Part shown: piece after piece, positions 26,034 to 31,534 of the stretch
Layout of the letters: each line of letters opens with the position of its first letter
Numbering within the stretch: the stretch's first letter is position 1
NCBI GenBank assembly: GCA_964392615.1
Contig: CAYMRB010000057.1
Span: 1 to 31,534, forward strand
Length of the DNA: 31,534 nt
Source of the DNA: CAYMRB01 sp964392615
GTDB taxonomy: Bacteria > Planctomycetota > UBA8108
Reading direction: 5' to 3'
Position numbers and translations under genes: made by a program
Notes under the pieces: generated by a model
The model's database searches: none
Told to the model about the DNA's origin: nothing
What the model saw: the letters and a program-made list of their open reading frames with translations, nothing else

Positions 26034-26062
26034 TTGTGGGCCCTCCGTGGGCCCCATAAGAT
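26034..26062 (+). promoter_or_regulatory. Weak candidate promoter with GTGGGCCC direct repeats
   Basis: TTGTGG, 17 nt, then TAAGAT resembles a -35/-10 pair (3/6 and 4/6) and shares the TAAGAT box with the dedA candidate. Two copies of GTGGGCCC (26036-26043 and 26047-26054), spaced 11 bp or one helical turn, lie between and over the boxes. A near-inverted copy (GGGCCCCAC) sits at 26016-26024. Initiation near 26069 would give a leader of about 49 nt. Confidence 0.25.
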
Positions 26063-26073
26063 CCGGGGTTTCA

Positions 26074-26090
26074 CAGGCGCCGGTCGCCTG
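26074..26090 (+). other. Hairpin in the leader of the 26118 gene
   Basis: CAGGCG and CGCCTG form a 6-bp stem with a 5-nt loop about 11 nt before the GAGGAG ribosome-binding site. It could stabilise the 5' end or affect ribosome access. It is not followed by a T-run. Confidence 0.4.
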
Positions 26091-26117
26091 CGGGGACGAC
26101 GAGGAGAGCTGTTGCGG

Positions 26118-28649
26118 ATGGACTGGACGAACACAGGACAGTCGAGGCTGAGGGTCCTACCTCAAACCGGGCCGGTTGACAGGCACGTCGTGCGGGGCCT
26201 GCTTGTCGCGTGCCTGCTCATCGCATGCAGGTTCGCGGTCGCGAACGGAGTCGGCGGGATGCCCGACACGGCAGACGGGCCAGCCCGTGCGCCATACGGC
26301 TTCCGATCGATGGAGATCTTCAAGGTCGACGGGAGTGCGCTCGGCCTGCGCGTCGTCGACCTGAATGCCGACGGACTCGCGGACCTCGTCGTCGCGAACA
26401 ACACGGACGGCACGATCCGGCTTCTCTACCAGCGCACAGCCGAGGACCTGAAGAAAGCCGACACGACCGAGAAGACCGAGCTCAACGTGGTGTCGTCGGA
26501 CCGCCGCTTCCGCGTCGAGAAGATCTTCACGGACAAGAAGATCTTCATGCTGGCGGTCGGCGACCTCGACAGCGACGGTCGACCGGACCTCGCGTACTAC
26601 TCCGATCCGCCGGAGCTCGAGGTCATCCGCCAGCGCCCGACGGGCGGCTTCGGGGCCGGCGAGCGCCGTGAGAAGTTCCCGATCCGCGATGGCGCGGCGA
26701 CGCCGTACGGCCTGCGCTGCGGCGATCTCGACGGCGACGGCAAGCTCGACCTGGCGCTCCTCGGCAGGGGCAAGACCTACCTCCTCTATCAGAAGAAGGA
26801 CGGCCTGGCGCAGCCCGTGACGCTGCACGACTCGGCCGCGTTCGGCGGCCTCGAGCTCGCGGACGTCGACGGCAACGGGCTCCTCGACCTCGTCGCGCAG
26901 CAGCCGTCGTCCATCGAGCCGGTCACCGTCCGACTGCAGAGCGCCACGGGCTTCGGCCCGGAGATCCGCAGCCGGCTGCAGCCGATCCAGTCGTGGGTAC
27001 TAGGTCCGCTTCCCGGCGCGCCCGTCGACGCTGGCGGCGTCAGCGCCGCGCGCCTGCTGACGGTGCAGACGAACACGCGACGCATCAAGGGCTTCGAGTG
27101 GCGCTCCGCGCCGACGACGGCGGGTCTGACGCGCCCGCGAGTCATCGCGCTCGGCAGCGGCGCGGCGAAGGACGAGAGCCGTCGCCTGCTCGCCGACATC
27201 GACCGAGACGGCCGCACGGATCTCGTCGTCGGCCACCCGGCAACCGCGCAGATCGAGGTGCACTTCCAGAGCACCGACGGCTCGCTCTCACGGCGCGAGA
27301 CGTACCCGACGCTCGCCGAGGTCGGTGGCCTCGCGTCGGCCGACGTCGATGGCGACGGCAAGAGCGATCTCGTCGTCTCGAGCGCGAAGGAGCGCGCGGT
27401 CGGGCTCAGCACCTGGAAGGGTGGTCGCCTCGAGATCCCGCAGACGACGCCCCTCGAGTTCGAGCCCATCGTCCTGGCGCGACGGCCGTTCGGCCTTCCG
27501 GGCGGGGGTGAGGGAGTCTGCCTGGTGTCGCAAGAATCGGACGAGGACAAGACCTTCCTCGACGTGCTGCGATTCGACGGCGGCGAAGCGAGCAGCGTCG
27601 CCCGCGTCGAGATACCGGCGCGCGGCTCGGAGCCGAGCGACGTCCGACTGCTCGACATCGACGGCGACGGCGCGACCGACGTGCTCGTCTTCGTGCCCTA
27701 CAAGGACCCGTTCGTCTTCCGACAGCTCGCGGCAGAGGAAGGCGCCGAAGCGGCAGGAGCCGGGGCGAAAGACGGCAAGAAGGCGCCGTTGATCCGCTTC
27801 GAAGAGATCTCCCGCCGGTCGGAGTTCGGCCGCGGCCAGCTCTCGAAGCTCGCGCCGAGCGCCGTGTCGATCCTGCGAGCCGGCGACAAGGACGCGCGGG
27901 ATCGCCTGCTCGTCGCCGCCGGCAGCTACGTTCGCACGCTCGAGCTCGATGACCGCGGTCGATTGCGCGTCGTCGATCAGGCGAGCGCTCGGACGTCGTC
28001 CGCGAAGCTCGTCGCGGCAGCACGCCTCGACACCGACGGCGACGGAGCCGCGGAGCTTCTGGCTCTCGACGCTGCGACGAACTCCCTCGAGATCCTCGCG
28101 CGGGGCGATGGCGGCTCGTGGAAGCTCGCGCACGTCCTCGAGCTCCCGAAGTTCAAGCTGCGCGGCTTCGAGACCGCGGACCTCGACGGCAACTCGCGCG
28201 CGGACCTCGCCATCGTCGGTACGGCGAAGGTCGGCGTCCTCCTCGCACGAGAGACCGACGCGTCGTTCGTCGAAGCGCTGACGCACTCCGTCGAGCAGAA
28301 GGATCTCGGCCAACCGCAGGACCTGTGCGTCGGCGATCTCAACGCCGACGGCGCGGCCGATCTCATCGCGTGGACCGCGCCCCACTACAACCTGATGCTC
28401 TTCTCGAACGCCGGAGACGCCGGTGGCAAGACCACCGCGGCCAAGGCCGACGCCGAGAGCGGCGGCACGCTCCGGCTCGAGCGCCAGCTCTCGTTCCCGA
28501 TCTTCGAGGAGAAGTCGTACATGCGCCGCAGCACGACGCTCGGCCCGCAGCAGATGATCGTCGCCGACGTCGACGGAGACGCGCTCCGGGACCTCGTGTT
28601 CCTGATCCACGACCGCATCTTGATCTACTTCCAGGACTCTCGCCGATGA
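26118..28649 (+). CDS. Secreted FG-GAP/VCBS repeat beta-propeller protein
   Basis: This is an 843-residue protein if started at ATG 26118 (GAGGAG about 11 nt upstream). The frame is open from GTG 25848, but those 90 residues look non-coding. A hydrophobic segment (GLLVACLLIACRFAVA, about 26-41) is the export signal. About eleven FG-GAP-type calcium loops follow to the end, for example DLNADGLADLVV, DLDSDGRPDLAY, DLDGDGKLDLAL, DIDRDGRTDLVV, DVDGDGKSDLVV, DIDGDGATDVLV and DLNADGAADLIA. This suggests one or two propellers. Unlike the proteins at 10344-13221 it has no dockerin-like tail. The stop overlaps the next start (ATGA at 28646-28649), tying it to the protease gene; the propeller may be that protease's partner or substrate-binding scaffold, which is inference. 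No enzymatic residues are recognised. Confidence 0.87.
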   Translation: MDWTNTGQSRLRVLPQTGPVDRHVVRGLLVACLLIACRFAVANGVGGMPDTADGPARAPYGFRSMEIFKVDGSALGLRVVDLNADGLADLVVANNTDGTIRLLYQRTAEDLKKADTTEKTELNVVSSDRRFRVEKIFTDKKIFMLAVGDLDSDGRPDLAYYSDPPELEVIRQRPTGGFGAGERREKFPIRDGAATPYGLRCGDLDGDGKLDLALLGRGKTYLLYQKKDGLAQPVTLHDSAAFGGLELADVDGNGLLDLVAQQPSSIEPVTVRLQSATGFGPEIRSRLQPIQSWVLGPLPGAPVDAGGVSAARLLTVQTNTRRIKGFEWRSAPTTAGLTRPRVIALGSGAAKDESRRLLADIDRDGRTDLVVGHPATAQIEVHFQSTDGSLSRRETYPTLAEVGGLASADVDGDGKSDLVVSSAKERAVGLSTWKGGRLEIPQTTPLEFEPIVLARRPFGLPGGGEGVCLVSQESDEDKTFLDVLRFDGGEASSVARVEIPARGSEPSDVRLLDIDGDGATDVLVFVPYKDPFVFRQLAAEEGAEAAGAGAKDGKKAPLIRFEEISRRSEFGRGQLSKLAPSAVSILRAGDKDARDRLLVAAGSYVRTLELDDRGRLRVVDQASARTSSAKLVAAARLDTDGDGAAELLALDAATNSLEILARGDGGSWKLAHVLELPKFKLRGFETADLDGNSRADLAIVGTAKVGVLLARETDASFVEALTHSVEQKDLGQPQDLCVGDLNADGAADLIAWTAPHYNLMLFSNAGDAGGKTTAAKADAESGGTLRLERQLSFPIFEEKSYMRRSTTLGPQQMIVADVDGDALRDLVFLIHDRILIYFQDSRR

Positions 28650-29683
28650 AAGCTACCGACATCGCCGCGTACGCGCTGTGCGCGCTCATGCTGCCGGTCC
28701 TCCACGACGCGCTGCGCGCGGACGATCCGGCACCCGGGTGGCAACAGGTGCGACTGCGGGCCGGCAACACGCTCGAGGGGCGCGTCGTCAAGCGAACCGC
28801 GCAAACCGTGTTCGTCGACATCGGGCCGACGATCGTGTCGATCCCGGCAGCGGACGTCGCAGAAGTCATCGAGCCGACGAAGGCCGACGCTCCCGACAAG
28901 GCGGGCGACGGCGGCGCTGACGCGGCGGCGAAGACCGGTGCCGACGCGAGTCGCCGCGAAGCGATCTTCTTCACCGCTCGGCTCACGCCGGGGAGCATCG
29001 AGGAGAAGGCGCGCGAGGTCGGCGAAAGCGTCGTCCACGTGCTGTGCCTCGGCGGCTCCGGCTCCGGCTTCGTCATCGACGACGAGGGCGGCTACGTCGT
29101 GACGAACTACCACGTCGTCGAACAGGAGCGAGACATCTCCATCGCCGTCTACATGCGCGAAGAGAGCGGTCTCCGCAAGGTCAAGATCGAGGACGTCGAG
29201 ATCGTCGCGCTGAATCCGTTCTTCGACCTCGCCCTGCTGCGGGTCGATCCCCCGGATGGCGTGACGCTGCGCAAGTCATACCTTGGCGATTATCCGCGTG
29301 TGCGGGCCGGCGATCCGGTCTTCGCGATCGGCAACCCCCTCGGCCTCGACCGTACGGTCTCCGACGGCATCGTCAGCAATCGCAAGCGCGTCATGCGCGG
29401 TCAGCTGGCGATCCAGACGACGGCCGCGATCAATCCCGGCAACTCGGGCGGTCCGCTGTTCAACGATCGCGGCGAGGTCATCGGCGTGACGAGCTCGAAG
29501 ATCCTCGGTGGCGAGTCGCTCGGCTTCGCGATCCCGATCCACTACGTGAAAGACTTCCTGCGCAATCGCGACGCATACGCGTTCGACAAGGACAACCCGA
29601 ATACGGGCGTGCGCTACTTCCAGCCCCCGCGCAAGCCCGAGAAGAAGGCGCCCGGGAAGAAGGCGCCTGCAGCCAAGAGCTGA
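28646..29683 (+). CDS. Secreted trypsin-like (HtrA/DegP-type) serine protease without PDZ
   Basis: This is a 345-residue protein. The ATG at 28646 overlaps the previous stop, and the frame upstream of it is a shadow of the FG-GAP gene. A signal peptide (cleavage near residue 25, LRADD) precedes a small beta-rich region (VRLRAGNTLEGRVVKRTAQTVFVDIG, abbreviated: about 35-75) and an Ala/Asp-rich linker. The protease domain (about 115-310) shows the full triad: His156 in VVTNYHVV, Asp194 in NPFFDLALLRVD and Ser267 in INPGNSGGPLF. It also has the HtrA-type segments GSGSGFVID and AIGNPLGL. HtrA proteins normally carry one or two PDZ domains; here the chain ends in a Lys/Pro/Ala tail, so no PDZ regulation is expected. 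It probably degrades or processes envelope proteins, with the cotranslated FG-GAP protein a plausible partner. Confidence 0.92.
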   Translation: MKATDIAAYALCALMLPVLHDALRADDPAPGWQQVRLRAGNTLEGRVVKRTAQTVFVDIGPTIVSIPAADVAEVIEPTKADAPDKAGDGGADAAAKTGADASRREAIFFTARLTPGSIEEKAREVGESVVHVLCLGGSGSGFVIDDEGGYVVTNYHVVEQERDISIAVYMREESGLRKVKIEDVEIVALNPFFDLALLRVDPPDGVTLRKSYLGDYPRVRAGDPVFAIGNPLGLDRTVSDGIVSNRKRVMRGQLAIQTTAAINPGNSGGPLFNDRGEVIGVTSSKILGGESLGFAIPIHYVKDFLRNRDAYAFDKDNPNTGVRYFQPPRKPEKKAPGKKAPAAKS

Positions 29684-29750
29684 TTCCCCGCAGAACGAGA
29701 CAGTCTCCTCCCTCACCGTCCGATCAGGACACTCACGAAAGGAAGCCGGA

Positions 29751-31499
29751 ATGCTCCGCAAATCCCTGACGATTCTCACCGCCCTCACTGTCCTCGCAGC
29801 GCCCGCGCTCGAGGCGCAAGACCGCACGACGGTCGCGGTCGCGCCCTCGGTCGTGAAGTCGCTGCCGTCCGCGACCAGTCTGCTTCTGCGCGTGCCGAGC
29901 GTGTCGCGCCTGGTCCGGAAGATCGAGCGTTCGCCCGTCGCCGAGATCGCGAAGCGCGACGATTTCGCCGAGATGTTCACGCAGTTCAAGGACATGCTCG
30001 AGCAGGGGCGGCAGGAGGCCATCGCCGAGACCAAGGTCGACCCAGTCGCGATGCTCGAGGCGATCCAGGGCGAGCTCGTCATCACGCTGGGCGACGTGAC
30101 GCCGCTCATCCAGCTGGCTGGCGGAATGCTGGTCGGCGAGGAGCCGGAGATCACGAGCGAGATGGTGCCGTTCATGATCTCGGTCGACACGGGCGCAGGA
30201 TTCCCGACGTTCAAGGAGAACCTGCAATCGCTGTTCGCGTTCATCATTCGCGAAGGCGCGAGCCTCAAGACCGACAAGTTCCACGGCGGCCGCATCACGA
30301 CGCTGACGCCGCCCGAGGGCGAGGAAGAGATCGAGGCCATCTACGTCGGCGAACACGGCACGCGCTTCCTGTTCGGCACGAGCAAGAAGACGATCGAGCA
30401 GACGATGGTCGGCCTGGGCGGCGGAGACGTCGACTCGCCGCTGCCCAAGGACAAGATGTTCCGCACGACGAATCGTCTCGCGGGCAAGGGCAGCGATCTG
30501 TTCGTGTATGTCAATCTGCGCCCCACGTTGACCGCGATCAACGAGATCATGGCGGCCAACCCGTTCGGCCTGTACTGGAAGGCTGCCGAGGAGATCATCT
30601 TCGGCCAGAGCTTCAACAACTTCGCGATCGGCTACGACCTCGAGAACGAGGGCATGCGCGGCCGCATGTTCGTGCACAACGAGGGCGCCGAGGACGGCCT
30701 GCTCGGATGGTTCAAGGGTGACGCTTTCCCGTCGACCCCGCCGAGCGTCGTGCCGGATGACTCGATCGTCTACATGTCGAGCGGCCTCAGCCCGAAGGCG
30801 ATCGAGAACACGGCGAACAAGGTCCTCGAGCTCGTCAAGACGTTCGCCGCGCTCGCGGGTGGCCCGGCCGACCCCGCCGCGGAGTTCGAGAACGAGACCG
30901 GCGTCAAGCTGACGGACCTGTTCGGCAGCATCGGCAAGCGAGCGCACTACTTCGCCTCCGAGGTGCCGCAGGGCGACGACCTCCTCGGCGACTTCAACCT
31001 CGTCCTCGAGCTCTCGAGCGAGACTCCCTGGAAGAAGTTGATCGACAAGGCCGTGGCCGAGACGGGCGGCGGCCTGCAGGCGAAGAAGTACATGAACCGG
31101 GACATCTACGCCGGCGATCTCGATGGCGTCGAGCCCGCGTTCTGTATCACGGACGGCATGCTGATCATCGGTGCGAGGCAGGACGGCGTCGAAAAGGTCG
31201 TCCGCAGGATCGGCAAGGACGCTCCGGGCGTCGGCGAGAAGGAGGAGTACAAGAAGGCCGCGGGGGAGGTTCCGGCGCGCGTGACCGCGCTGATCTACCA
31301 GAGCGCGGAGTACTCGGACCAGTCGGTGAAGGCCTTCGAGGAGCTCGCGGCGAGTCCGTTCTCCGGGCTCGACGACATGCCGCCGGAGGTGCTCAAGCTC
31401 ATGGGCGCGCTCGGCGGGCTGTTCGGCGACACGGTCGGCTGGGCCGAGTGGAAAGACGCCGGCTACTACATGGAGTCCACCGCGCCGTACCGCGAGTAA
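29751..31499 (+). CDS. Hypothetical secreted protein, DUF3352-like
   Basis: This is a 582-residue protein. AAGGA lies 7 nt before the ATG, and a clear signal peptide (MLRKSLTILTALTVLAAPALEA) ends near residue 22. The mature chain has alternating helices and strands with two similar halves: an N-terminal part with LLLRVPSVSRLVRKIE and LEAIQGELVITLGDV, and a C-terminal part with LGDFNLVLELSSETPWKKLIDK and FCITDGMLIIGARQDGVEKVV. This pattern recalls the DUF3352 family of exported bacterial proteins of unknown function; the resemblance is judged by eye. There are no metal-binding, catalytic or membrane motifs beyond the signal. It follows the protease gene by 67 nt on the same strand, so it may be part of the same transcript. 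Confidence 0.8.
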   Translation: MLRKSLTILTALTVLAAPALEAQDRTTVAVAPSVVKSLPSATSLLLRVPSVSRLVRKIERSPVAEIAKRDDFAEMFTQFKDMLEQGRQEAIAETKVDPVAMLEAIQGELVITLGDVTPLIQLAGGMLVGEEPEITSEMVPFMISVDTGAGFPTFKENLQSLFAFIIREGASLKTDKFHGGRITTLTPPEGEEEIEAIYVGEHGTRFLFGTSKKTIEQTMVGLGGGDVDSPLPKDKMFRTTNRLAGKGSDLFVYVNLRPTLTAINEIMAANPFGLYWKAAEEIIFGQSFNNFAIGYDLENEGMRGRMFVHNEGAEDGLLGWFKGDAFPSTPPSVVPDDSIVYMSSGLSPKAIENTANKVLELVKTFAALAGGPADPAAEFENETGVKLTDLFGSIGKRAHYFASEVPQGDDLLGDFNLVLELSSETPWKKLIDKAVAETGGGLQAKKYMNRDIYAGDLDGVEPAFCITDGMLIIGARQDGVEKVVRRIGKDAPGVGEKEEYKKAAGEVPARVTALIYQSAEYSDQSVKAFEELAASPFSGLDDMPPEVLKLMGALGGLFGDTVGWAEWKDAGYYMESTAPYRE

Positions 31500-31534
31500 T
31501 CCGACGCGCTGACTCGAAGTCTCGACTCTGAGCA

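Larger units (their letters stand above)
25385..26117. other. 733-bp gene-free divergent region between glcD and an FG-GAP gene
   Basis: No supported gene is present. The stretch holds, from left to right: about 300 bp of GC-rich sequence with no recognised signal; a minus-strand intrinsic terminator (25681-25718); a compact predicted fold (25747-25786); a 6-bp stem AATCGG/CCGATT near 25810-25830; GTGGGCCC direct repeats; a candidate plus-strand promoter; and a hairpin before 26118. Open frames here encode Arg-rich peptides without start signals. Confidence 0.6.

Noticed and set aside
25848..26117. N-terminal extension of the FG-GAP protein from a GTG at 25848
   Set aside because: There is no ribosome-binding site, the composition is unlike protein, and the export signal would be buried about 115 residues in. 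ATG 26118 fits better.

Overview
The window is high-GC bacterial chromosome and most likely comes from a member of the Planctomycetota. Evidence for this: an ECF sigma factor of the planctomycete-specific type directly followed by a Ser/Thr kinase; a relative of the hydrazine synthase alpha subunit (HzsA) carrying planctomycete-style c-type cytochrome motifs; several secreted FG-GAP beta-propeller proteins; and C-terminal dockerin-like EF-hand pairs of the form GDANGDGRVDLSDA. I cannot place it below phylum. No rRNA, tRNA, CRISPR array, transposase, integrase or phage gene was seen. Fifteen protein genes are supported and coding density is high.

Left part (1-7095): a repeat-rich non-coding edge, then a minus-strand secreted protein fusing an HExxH metallopeptidase-like domain to a formylglycine-generating-enzyme-type domain. 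Diverging from it is a two-gene plus-strand unit for exported haem proteins: an HzsA-related cytochrome and a YVTN-propeller/di-haem peroxidase-like protein.

Centre (7103-19379, all minus strand, read right to left): a membrane-anchored TPR/FG-GAP/UnbV-like protein, the ECF sigma factor and the kinase are joined by overlapping start and stop codons. They are followed by two tandem paralogous FG-GAP-dockerin proteins and a secreted dikinase-like protein (phosphohistidine-like domain, then ATP-grasp domain, then dockerin). This looks like a signalling module next to a set of extracellular proteins it may control; the regulatory link is inferred.

Right-centre (19596-25384): a double zinc-ribbon protein of unknown function and a DedA-family membrane protein on the plus strand, facing a tightly overlapping glcD-glcE-glcF operon (glycolate oxidase) on the minus strand. 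dedA and glcF overlap tail to tail by 56 bp.

Right part (25385-31534): a 733-bp gene-free stretch holds a strong minus-strand intrinsic terminator and a small predicted RNA fold upstream of glcD. After it, the plus strand carries a secreted FG-GAP protein, a trypsin-like/HtrA-type protease overlapping it by ATGA, and a secreted protein of unknown function (DUF3352-like at best).

Six of the fifteen proteins appear to be beta-propellers. The most unusual items are the coupled TPR-FG-GAP/sigma/kinase operon, the secreted dikinase-dockerin protein, the metallopeptidase-FGE fusion, and the unexplained terminator and RNA fold before glcD.
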